The translations under genes and the position numbers were made by a program. The notes under the pieces are model-generated. The model did no database searches, was not told the DNA's origin, and saw only the letters and a program-made list of their open reading frames with translations. A stretch of DNA of 10,366 nucleotides from JAFDZV01 sp048594725 (GTDB lineage: Bacteria; Bacteroidota; Ignavibacteria; OLB7), in the NCBI GenBank assembly GCA_048594725.1, contig JBMDXA010000120.1:1-10366 (forward strand), written 5' to 3'. This document shows positions 1-5,121 of this stretch, piece after piece (the first letter of the stretch is position 1; each line of letters starts with the position of its first letter).

Positions 1-114
1 GGCTTCCGTACCGGGCTTCCGTACCGGGCTTCCGTACCGGGCTTCCGTACCGGGCTTCCGTACCGGGCTTCCGTACCGGGCTTCCGTACCGGGCTTCCGT
101 ACCGGGCTTCCGTA
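1..114. repeat. 13-bp tandem repeat array (minisatellite), truncated by window edge
   Basis: Eight perfect head-to-tail copies of GGCTTCCGTACCG fill 1-104, followed by a partial copy (GGCTTCCGTA, 105-114). The first copy starts at base 1, so the array probably continues to the left. All copies are identical, which suggests recent slippage or gene conversion. The last partial copy runs into GGAAGC, forming a small hairpin related to the element at 156-177, so the array may have grown from half of such an element. The 13-bp unit is not a multiple of three and there is no sign of coding. There are no spacers between copies, so it is not a CRISPR array. Confidence 0.95.
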
Positions 115-120
115 GGAAGC
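106..120. repeat. small perfect hairpin at the end of the tandem array
   Basis: GCTTCC (106-111) and GGAAGC (115-120) are perfect complements around a GTA loop. The bases after it (ACCCAT, 121-126) resemble those after the hairpin at 158-170 (GGCCCAT). The two therefore look like diverged members of one repeat family. It is followed by TGTAGTAG (128-135), a string also seen near other hairpins in this window. Confidence 0.6.
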
Positions 121-155
121 ACCCATCTGTAGTAGCCCCTCCCCGATCCTTCAGG

Positions 156-177
156 AAGCTCCGTAGGAGCGGCCCAT
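156..177 (+). repeat. REP-like palindromic element, copy 1 of an inverted pair
   Basis: The element begins AAGCTCCGTAGGAGC and continues into GGCCCAT. It contains a perfect hairpin: GCTCC (158-162), loop GTA, GGAGC (166-170). Nearly the same sequence occurs in reverse complement at 283-305, with one extra base. Paired inverted short palindromes in a non-coding spacer are typical of repetitive extragenic palindromes. No matching transposase is visible. Confidence 0.75.
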
Positions 178-282
178 GCTGCCAGACGCAAATGGTACCG
201 CCATAAAAAAATCCCCTTTTATTTACGCTCCACTCTCTCCGGATCGCATTCCCGTTGGATCGGCACGGGATAGGACAGAAGA

Positions 283-305
283 ATGGGCCGCTCCTAGCGG
301 AGCTT
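283..305 (-). repeat. REP-like palindromic element, copy 2, inverted
   Basis: The plus strand reads ATGGGCCGCTCCTAG then CGGAGCTT. This is the reverse complement of the 156-177 element apart from one inserted base near the hairpin loop. The two copies enclose 178-282, which has no convincing gene. The whole 156-305 unit could be a bipartite REP cluster or a small non-autonomous element with 22-23-bp ends. Confidence 0.75.
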
Positions 306-330
306 GCAGGAGAAAAGAAACTGTGCGCTC

Positions 331-363
331 TTACTACAAACGGGCGCCCCCTACGGGGGCCCG
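331..363 (-). terminator. terminator-like hairpin after the methyltransferase gene
   Basis: A 6-bp GC stem, GCCCCC (346-351) with GGGGGC (355-360) around a TAC loop, is extended by further pairs across a one-base bulge (341-345 with 361-363). Read on the minus strand it lies about 40 bases beyond the methyltransferase stop. It is followed by GTTTGTAGTAA, which gives only a short T-tract. An equivalent hairpin plus GTTTGTAGTAG follows the lipoprotein gene at 5080-5102. This could be a weak intrinsic terminator or a repeated 3'-end element. Confidence 0.5.
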
Positions 364-401
364 TATACCACTGACCACGGACCAGCGCCGGCATGGTGCC
401 G

Positions 402-1619
402 TTATCGATCCACTCCTCCCAGCAATTTCTCCAGATGCTGCTCCTGGATGCCGTAGAACCTTTTTATCTCCCCGATCTCCTCCAGAATCTTCTCCCGGTC
501 TCCCTCCTTTCTGCCGCGTACTCCCACGATCATCGTGTTTTTCTGCGTGTGCTCGGTGGAGATGAATTCGAATACCTTGGTGGCATAGCCGCTGTACTCC
601 AGCAGCAGCGCGCGCAAGCCGTCGGTGATGCATTCGGCCTCGCGCTCCAGCAGGATGCCGTGATGGAGAATAGCGCGCAATGCGGGCGGGGGAACGATCT
701 GCGGGCGGATCTCCTTGTGACAGCAGGGGGCACAGATGATGATAGAGGAATTCGCCTCGATCCCCTTGTGGATGGCGTCGTCGGTTGCGGTGTTGCAGGC
801 ATGCAGCGCTATCAGAATATCCGCCCCCTCCAGCGGGCGATCACCGATATATCCCTGCTCGAATTTCAGCCGCTCGAACCCGCACTCCGATGCGATCGTA
901 TTGCAGAGTTCCACCAGCTCCGGGCGTGCCTCCACCCCGGTCACGCTTGCGCGGATGCCGAGCACAGTGTTGAAATAATCGTAGACCGCGAATGTGAGGT
1001 AGCCCTTGCCGGAGCCCATGTCCACGATCATCAGTTCCCGGCGGGAGGAGAGTTCCGAGTTTTCGAACAGCCCGGCCACGATCTCGATGAACCTGTTGAT
1101 CTGCCGGAATTTATCCCCCATTTTTTCCCGCACCTCCCCGGATTCCCCCAGCACGCCGAGCGCCCGCAGATACCTGCTGCCGGCCGCATCGATAGGGCGT
1201 TGCTTCTTGCGATCATGATCTTTCGGGGGAGCGCTGGCAAAGGTGGGGCGCCCCACCGAAAGACGCGATTTCCGTTTCCTGCTGTACTCTATCTGCACAT
1301 CCCGCACGGTAGTGAACAGATGCCCGCTCAGGAATGCGCCCCCGAGCAGATCACGGACGATCGCCAGCCCCTCCTCCACCGGATGGTTTTCGGCAACGTC
1401 GCGGGTGGTGTGGCGGAACAGAAACGAGAGATGGTCCTCCCCCTTGATCGTCACCAGCCGCATCGAGAGGCTCTGCAGGTCTTTTTCAGGACCACGGTAT
1501 TTTCCCAGCGTCCCTTTGGCAAACGTTCCATCACGCAGGCTGGCGGCCAGCATTGCAAGGAACTCCCCGGTATGATCGTTCTGCTCCACGTTCGTATCCG
1601 CTACTTGAATGCACGTCAC
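402..1619 (-). CDS. class I SAM-dependent methyltransferase (Methyltransf_32 / METTL25-like)
   Basis: Predicted 405-residue soluble methyltransferase. The Rossmann motif I, IVDMGSGKGYLTF (residues 198-210), is the S-adenosylmethionine-binding glycine loop. It is followed by an acidic strand end, GVEAR (E230), a motif IV-like segment ALHACNTATDDAI (271-283) and CAPCCHKEIR (296-305), as in the Methyltransf_32 family. The N-terminal 150 residues hold the conserved stretch KGTLGKYRGPEKDLQSL (35-51), which I recall from bacterial relatives. That supports a start upstream of it, here GTG at 1619. The charged C-terminus (361-405) may be helical. The substrate is unknown; related eukaryotic proteins are poorly characterised, so RNA or protein are both possible. 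The gene lies 101 bases downstream of the HAD phosphatase gene on the same strand, but a possible own promoter is present at 1659-1664. Confidence 0.85.
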   Translation of the reverse strand: MTCIQVADTNVEQNDHTGEFLAMLAASLRDGTFAKGTLGKYRGPEKDLQSLSMRLVTIKGEDHLSFLFRHTTRDVAENHPVEEGLAIVRDLLGGAFLSGHLFTTVRDVQIEYSRKRKSRLSVGRPTFASAPPKDHDRKKQRPIDAAGSRYLRALGVLGESGEVREKMGDKFRQINRFIEIVAGLFENSELSSRRELMIVDMGSGKGYLTFAVYDYFNTVLGIRASVTGVEARPELVELCNTIASECGFERLKFEQGYIGDRPLEGADILIALHACNTATDDAIHKGIEANSSIIICAPCCHKEIRPQIVPPPALRAILHHGILLEREAECITDGLRALLLEYSGYATKVFEFISTEHTQKNTMIVGVRGRKEGDREKILEEIGEIKRFYGIQEQHLEKLLGGVDR

Positions 1620-1658
1620 CCGCCGTGACCATCACGCCGGGATGAAAAATGACGGGCG

Positions 1659-1664
1659 AGTATA
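1659..1664 (-). promoter_or_regulatory. possible -10 box for the methyltransferase gene
   Basis: On the minus strand, TATACT lies 39 bases before the GTG start. It differs from TATAAT at one position. No good -35 box lies 16-18 bases upstream, so this is tentative. The same TATACT hexamer precedes the HAD gene (2311-2316). Confidence 0.3.
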
Positions 1665-1720
1665 GCGAAAATTCCCTCCGCCACACATCAATACATCCCG
1701 GCGCGCTCATGCGCCGCAGA

Positions 1721-2260
1721 TCACCCTGGCGGCTCTTCGCGCCAGTACCGTTTTTCCACCACGCGAACGTTCTCATGGCGATCGAGCAGTTCCAGATAGT
1801 CCCGGAGAAAGAGAAGCTCACGGTCTTCAGGGTCGCCATGGAACGGCTGTATCCGCACCAGATTGCCGTAGTTGCGCTCCAGCTTGCGCGCGGTATCATC
1901 TACCATAATCACCCGCTCCAGCGAATACCCGCGGCGCCGCACCTTCCTGAGATCCTTGACATAATAATAGCTGCGCATCGCCGGGTTGCAGCAGAACGTG
2001 CAGCGATCTCCTCCCCAGATGAATGCAAGCAGGCCGGTATCGCCGAAGATATTCCGGGCCACCGCCGATGCATATCGGGGCGTAGCCTGCGACCAGACCG
2101 CCACATCGAATCTCTCCAGCGCAAAGTGCACGAACTGGTCCAGAAACGGCCGCTTGATGATGTTGAGATTGCCGATGGTGAAATCGTGGATCGTACCGGG
2201 TGTCCCTTCCGTAGTACGCACAAGGGTCTCATCGAGATCGAGGATCAGAAGCTTTTTCAC
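1721..2260 (-). CDS. HAD-superfamily phosphatase, FCP1/SCP (NLI-interacting factor) type
   Basis: Predicted 179-residue phosphatase. Motif I, LDLDETLV (residues 7-14), carries the DxDxT signature with D8 as the likely phospho-accepting nucleophile and D10 as acid/base. Motif II is the serine in VAVWSQA (S57). Motif III/IV are K102 in YVKDL and the acidic pair in IMVDDT (D121, D122). The ending YGNLVRIQPFHGDPEDREL (131-149) matches the FCP1-like fold, in which the chain after motif IV follows a conserved asparagine and aspartate pattern. A CTFCC cluster (87-91) is less usual. Eukaryotic members dephosphorylate RNA polymerase II tails; the bacterial substrate is unknown. Start is GTG at 2260, directly before KKLLILDLDET, leaving no room for another. 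The ribosome site is weak. Its size suits a stand-alone catalytic domain. Confidence 0.87.
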   Translation of the reverse strand: MKKLLILDLDETLVRTTEGTPGTIHDFTIGNLNIIKRPFLDQFVHFALERFDVAVWSQATPRYASAVARNIFGDTGLLAFIWGGDRCTFCCNPAMRSYYYVKDLRKVRRRGYSLERVIMVDDTARKLERNYGNLVRIQPFHGDPEDRELLFLRDYLELLDRHENVRVVEKRYWREEPPG

Positions 2261-2310
2261 TGCCGTAGAGGGGGATTGCTGTTACGATGAATCAGACCGC
2301 AGTATACCAT

Positions 2311-2319
2311 TTCCTCCCC
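2311..2319 (-). promoter_or_regulatory. extended -10 box for the HAD phosphatase gene
   Basis: The minus strand reads TGGTATACTGC, an extended -10 (TGnTATACT) about 50 bases before the GTG start. An extended -10 can work without a strong -35, and no good -35 is seen. It suggests that the phosphatase gene is transcribed separately from the citrate synthase gene upstream. Confidence 0.45.
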
Positions 2320-2376
2320 TCAATTCCGGCCCATCATTCCGGTCCTCAAAGCCTTTTTTTCATCCCCATAACGAGC

Positions 2377-2403
2377 GCGGGCCGGCCCGGAAGGCCAGCC
2401 CGC
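2377..2403 (-). terminator. GC-rich hairpin just after the citrate synthase stop
   Basis: GCGGGC (2377-2382) pairs with GCCCGC (2398-2403). After one mismatch, GGCC (2384-2387) pairs with GGCC (2393-2396) around a 5-base loop. It begins about 23 bases after the citrate synthase stop codon on the minus strand. No T-tract follows, so it is not a classic intrinsic terminator. It may protect the 3' end or act with a termination factor. Confidence 0.4.
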
Positions 2404-2426
2404 AAAGAGCGTTTCACATCTCTGAT

Positions 2427-3557
2427 TTACCGATCCTCCCAGCGCCTGTCGCGCGTGCCGGTATATTCCGACTGCGGGCGGATCAGGCGTCCGGCGGTGC
2501 GCTGCTCGAACGCATGTGCTATCCATCCGGCCACTCTGGCAATGGCGAACGTCGGGGTGAACAGATCAGCCGGCAGATCCAGGCCGTGCAGAAGCAGAGC
2601 GGTATAGAACTCCACATTCGTCTGCAGACGCCGTCCCGGTTTCATCTCCTCCAGAATCTCCAGAGCGGAGCCCTCCACCTTGCGCGCAAATTCATAGAGC
2701 GCACGATCGCCGCCGTTGGCATACAGCAGTTCGGCGGCCGAGGCCAGCACATCGGCGCGGGGATCGCGCACCTTGTAGACGCGGTGCCCGAAGCCCATCA
2801 GCCGCTCCCCCTTGCCAACCTTCTCGCGCAGATACGGCTCGATCCGATCCTCGCTGCCGATCTCGAACACCATATCCAAGGCAGGTCCTGGAGCGCCCCC
2901 ATGCAGCGGCCCTTTCAATGCGCCTATCGCGCCCACCACGGCCGAAACCAGATCGGAGCCGGTGGAGATGATGACCCTGGCGGTGAAGGTGGAAGCGTTC
3001 AGCCCATGGTCCACCACGGTGTTCAGATAGGTTTCCAGCGCGCGAACGCGGGCGGGCGAGAGCTCGGTCCCGGTCAGCATAAACAGGTAATTGGCCGCAT
3101 GGCTCAGATCGGGCCTGGGGGCTATCGGCTCCATCCCCTTGCAAAGCCGCCAGTATGCGGCAATGATGGTGGGGAAACGGGCCGTAAGAGCCAGAGCATC
3201 CTCCATATCGCCATCAGCTCCCCCCTGAGCGGTGCCGAGCGTTCCGGCGGCCATGCGCAGTGCATCCATGGCCGGGGGCTGGGAACCGGAGATTTCGCGC
3301 AGCAGCCGGAGGGTGGAACCAGGAATCTCCCGGCGCACGGCAAGCGCCTGGCCGAATCCGGCGAGCTGCCCGGCATCCGGAAGATCGCCATGCCAGAGGA
3401 GATAGGCGGTCTGCTCGAATGTAGCGTTGGGGGCAAGCTCCTCCAGCGGGAACCCCGCGATGATAAGCTCTCCCGCCTCGCCATCCACACCGCTCAGGGC
3501 GGTCTGCGCGGCCACCACCCCTTCAAGCCCGGAACTGATCTGCTGAAAATCGTTCAT
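2427..3557 (-). CDS. gltA: citrate synthase (citrate/2-methylcitrate synthase family)
   Basis: Predicted 376-residue citrate synthase, which condenses acetyl-CoA (or propionyl-CoA) with oxaloacetate at the entry of the TCA or methylcitrate cycle. Active-site landmarks are all seen: DHGLNAST (H184), GPLHGGAP (H219, catalytic), GFGHRVYKVRDPR (H258, oxaloacetate binding), TNVEFYTALLL (E316 at the catalytic acid position), FAIARVAGWIAH (R341) and GRLIRPQSEYTG (R357, R360). The length suits the short bacterial dimeric type. I chose ATG 3557 over GTG-like or ATG codons further up because AAGGTGAT lies 3 bases before it and the protein then begins MNDFQQISSGLEGV, like relatives. Citrate and methylcitrate synthases cannot be told apart from sequence alone; no prpB or prpD is nearby. 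It is divergent from a citrate-synthase-like HTH protein. Confidence 0.93.
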   Translation of the reverse strand: MNDFQQISSGLEGVVAAQTALSGVDGEAGELIIAGFPLEELAPNATFEQTAYLLWHGDLPDAGQLAGFGQALAVRREIPGSTLRLLREISGSQPPAMDALRMAAGTLGTAQGGADGDMEDALALTARFPTIIAAYWRLCKGMEPIAPRPDLSHAANYLFMLTGTELSPARVRALETYLNTVVDHGLNASTFTARVIISTGSDLVSAVVGAIGALKGPLHGGAPGPALDMVFEIGSEDRIEPYLREKVGKGERLMGFGHRVYKVRDPRADVLASAAELLYANGGDRALYEFARKVEGSALEILEEMKPGRRLQTNVEFYTALLLHGLDLPADLFTPTFAIARVAGWIAHAFEQRTAGRLIRPQSEYTGTRDRRWEDR

Positions 3558-3560
3558 CGT

Positions 3561-3568
3561 ATCACCTT
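3561..3568 (-). promoter_or_regulatory. ribosome binding site deciding the citrate synthase start
   Basis: AAGGTGAT on the minus strand, then ACG, then ATG at 3557. This favours 3557 over the in-frame ATG 30 bases upstream at 3587, whose extra ten residues (MLYFNHEGDT) match nothing typical of the family. Confidence 0.7.
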
Positions 3569-3589
3569 CATGATTGAAATACAACATGT

Positions 3590-3602
3590 AGTTGATCCAA
3601 CT
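3590..3602. promoter_or_regulatory. palindrome AGTTG-ATC-CAACT, candidate operator
   Basis: A perfect 5-3-5 palindrome just downstream of the proposed citrate synthase -10 box. Its right part, TTGATCCAACT (3592-3602), is repeated directly as TTGATTCAACT at 3630-3640, 38 bp away, inside the opposing promoter. A shared binding sequence on both sides of the divergent promoters fits one regulator acting on both genes. Confidence 0.5.
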
Positions 3603-3627
3603 TACGGCGGCTTGTAAATGTTGTCAA
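3599..3627 (-). promoter_or_regulatory. probable promoter of the citrate synthase gene
   Basis: On the minus strand a perfect consensus -35, TTGACA (3627-3622), is followed after 17 bases by TAAGTT (3604-3599), a weak -10. The predicted start of transcription is about 35-40 bases before the ATG. The -35 overlaps the plus-strand -35 (TTGTCA, 3621-3626), so polymerase binding in the two directions should compete. Confidence 0.5.
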
Positions 3628-3651
3628 TATTGATTCAACTATCAATATATT
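3621..3651 (+). promoter_or_regulatory. MerR-type promoter of the HTH/citrate-synthase gene (19-bp spacer with inverted repeat)
   Basis: TTGTCA (3621-3626, five of six to the -35 consensus) and TATATT (3646-3651) are 19 bp apart. The spacer contains the inverted repeat TTGAT-tcaact-ATCAA (3630-3645). A 19-20-bp spacer holding a dyad is the hallmark of promoters controlled by MerR-family regulators, which untwist it to activate. The downstream gene encodes a MerR-like DNA-binding domain. Predicted transcription start is 7 bases after the -10, at or next to the ATG (3658). Confidence 0.55.
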
Positions 3652-3657
3652 TATCTC

Positions 3658-4887
3658 ATGGAAGAGAAACGATACCTGACGGCGAAGGAAGCCGCCGACG
3701 AACTGGAGATAGCCCCCGCCACCCTGTATGCCTATGTGAGCAGAGGGCTGATCCGTTCGGAATCCGGAGGCGGTGCCCGGCGCGAGCGGAAGTACAGGGC
3801 CGAGGATGTACGGCGGCTGAAACAGCGGCGCGAACTGCGGCGCGATCCCGCAGCCGCAACGGCCGGGGCACTGCACTGGGGCACACCCCTGCTGGAATCC
3901 TCCATTACGCTGATCGAGGAGGGAAGGCTCTACTACCGGGGATACGATGCCACAAAGCTGGCCGCCGAGCGCTCCATCGAAGAAGTGGCGGGGCTGATAT
4001 GGACCGGCGACCTTGCTGCGCCCCCCCTGCTGGCCGACGGCCCGGTGCGGCTTCCCGGACGCTGGGGAACGCTCCGGCGCGGGCTGGGGGACCTTCATCC
4101 CCTGGAACTGTTCCAGGTGCTTCTGCCGGTTGCAGGGGGGGAGGATACGGCGGCCTATGATCTGCGCGCGGAGGGGGTGCGCGCCACCGGTGCCAGGATA
4201 CTCCGGTCTCTGGCCGCCGTGGCGGCCGGGGCCAGCAGGATCGAGGGCGGGATGGCGGGAACGCTCGCCGCCGGGTGGAATCTCGGCAGGCCGCTCCATA
4301 CCCGGATGATAGATATGGCGATGATCCTCGCCGCCGACCATGAACTGAACGTTTCATCGTTCACGGTGCGATGCGTGGCCTCGGCGGGCTCCACCCCCTA
4401 TGCGGCGGTTGCGGCAGGGCTGGGAGCCCTGGGAGGGATTCATCATGGACGCTACACGGAGCGTGTGGAGGCGCTGTTCGATGAGATCGGCCGGCCGGAG
4501 CGGGCACGTGAGAAAATTGCGGGACGCCTGCGCCGGGGAGAGACGATACCCGGATTCGGCCACGATCTCTATCCCGGCGGAGACCCTCGCGGCGCGGCAC
4601 TGGCAGGGGCGGTGGAAGCGGCGTTTCCGCGGCTGGCATCAACACGGCTGGCTCTGGCGATCGCCCAAGCCATGGCCGAAACTACCGGCGGCCGCCCCAC
4701 CATCGACTTCGGTCTGGTGGCGATGACACGGGCGCTGGGCCTTCCCGACGGAACCGCCCTCACCCTCTTCGCGCTGGGGCGCACGGCAGGCTGGATCGGC
4801 CAGGCCATGGAACAGTACGAGGGGAACAGGATGATACGCCCCAGGGCGCGGTATGTGGGCGTGCAGCCGGAGGAACGAGGAGCCTAG
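3658..4887 (+). CDS. citrate-synthase-family protein with N-terminal MerR-like helix-turn-helix
   Basis: Predicted 409-residue fusion. Residues 6-55 form a MerR/excisionase-like winged helix: YLTAKEAADELEIAPATLYAY, a turn, GLIRSE, an arginine-rich wing and KYRAEDVRRLKQ. Residues 70-403 are citrate-synthase fold. The active-site positions remain: DHELN (H228), GGIHHGRY (H263 aligned with the catalytic histidine), GFGHDLYP (H302), TIDFG (D350, catalytic acid), GRTAGWIGQ (R375) and RMIRPRARYVG (R391, R394). It may therefore still bind or turn over oxaloacetate and acyl-CoA. GPLHGGA of true synthases is changed to GGIHHGRY, and the usual RVYKxRDPR to DLYPGGDPR, so activity or specificity may differ. 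HTH-fused citrate synthase homologues are known in several phyla but little studied. Position and promoter suggest a CoA-ester- or oxaloacetate-sensing regulator of itself and the divergent synthase. ATG 3658 has no Shine-Dalgarno sequence; the message may be leaderless. Confidence 0.9.
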   Translation: MEEKRYLTAKEAADELEIAPATLYAYVSRGLIRSESGGGARRERKYRAEDVRRLKQRRELRRDPAAATAGALHWGTPLLESSITLIEEGRLYYRGYDATKLAAERSIEEVAGLIWTGDLAAPPLLADGPVRLPGRWGTLRRGLGDLHPLELFQVLLPVAGGEDTAAYDLRAEGVRATGARILRSLAAVAAGASRIEGGMAGTLAAGWNLGRPLHTRMIDMAMILAADHELNVSSFTVRCVASAGSTPYAAVAAGLGALGGIHHGRYTERVEALFDEIGRPERAREKIAGRLRRGETIPGFGHDLYPGGDPRGAALAGAVEAAFPRLASTRLALAIAQAMAETTGGRPTIDFGLVAMTRALGLPDGTALTLFALGRTAGWIGQAMEQYEGNRMIRPRARYVGVQPEERGA

Positions 4888-4889
4888 GG

Positions 4890-4915
4890 GATTTTCGATT
4901 GACGATTTCCGATTG
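4890..4915 (+). repeat. GATTTTCGATTGACGATTT-type intergenic repeat
   Basis: A degenerate GATTTNCGATT tandem begins 2 bases after the stop of the HTH/citrate-synthase gene. The 19-mer GATTTTCGATTGACGATTT (4890-4908) occurs again, exactly, in reverse complement at 8754-8772. The A/T-rich content differs sharply from the GC-rich genes. Repeats of this kind are scattered between genes in many environmental bacteria. Confidence 0.75.
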
Positions 4916-5079
4916 GAGAACGCCCGCGGGCAATTGCCATCGGAGGAAGCCCGGGTACCGGTGTCCGTGCCTACAGCCATGGACGGCGGGCTGCTGAGCA
5001 GATATCGCCTGGCAGAGCCAATCCTCTCCGGCGCTTCATTCCGGCAGAGGCTCCAGGCACTATGAGCTACTACTACAAA

Positions 5080-5102
5080 CGGCCGGGGGTACGCCCCGGC
5101 CG
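5080..5102 (-). terminator. terminator-like hairpin after the lipoprotein gene
   Basis: A perfect 9-bp stem, CGGCCGGGG (5080-5088) with its complement (5094-5102), around a GTACG loop. It starts 19 bases after the minus-strand stop at 5122 and is followed on that strand by TTTGTAGTAGTAG. It lies between convergent genes, so it may stop transcription from both sides, although the plus-strand side has no T-tract. It shares the trailing TTTGTAGTA with the hairpin at 341-363. Confidence 0.55.
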
Positions 5103-5121
5103 CGTTCATCCATCGCCGTGA

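Larger units (their letters stand above)
178..401. other. non-coding spacer
   Basis: With the array to its left, about 400 bases at the window start carry no gene I can support. The plus frame at 176-565 translates to a proline- and arginine-rich string without recognisable domains and runs into the antisense of the methyltransferase gene. The stretch holds an A/T-rich patch near 202-226 (an A-run, CCCC, then a T-run), the second REP-like element and the hairpin at 341-363. No promoter was identified. Confidence 0.6.

Noticed and set aside
1..114. CRISPR array
   Set aside because: The 13-bp units are contiguous with no unique spacers, and no cas gene is present.
202..229. A-run/T-run hairpin as an intrinsic terminator
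   Set aside because: The possible stem is only A/T pairs and no gene ends just before it on either strand.
393..1628. Plus-strand open frame (411 codons) opposite the methyltransferase
   Set aside because: It mirrors the methyltransferase frame almost exactly. The minus strand carries the conserved SAM-binding and CAPCCH motifs; the plus strand shows none.
1986..3617. Long plus-strand open frame (543 codons) across the citrate synthase region
   Set aside because: It lies antisense to a clear citrate synthase with all active-site motifs. Its translation has no recognisable domain. Long antisense frames are expected in GC-rich DNA.
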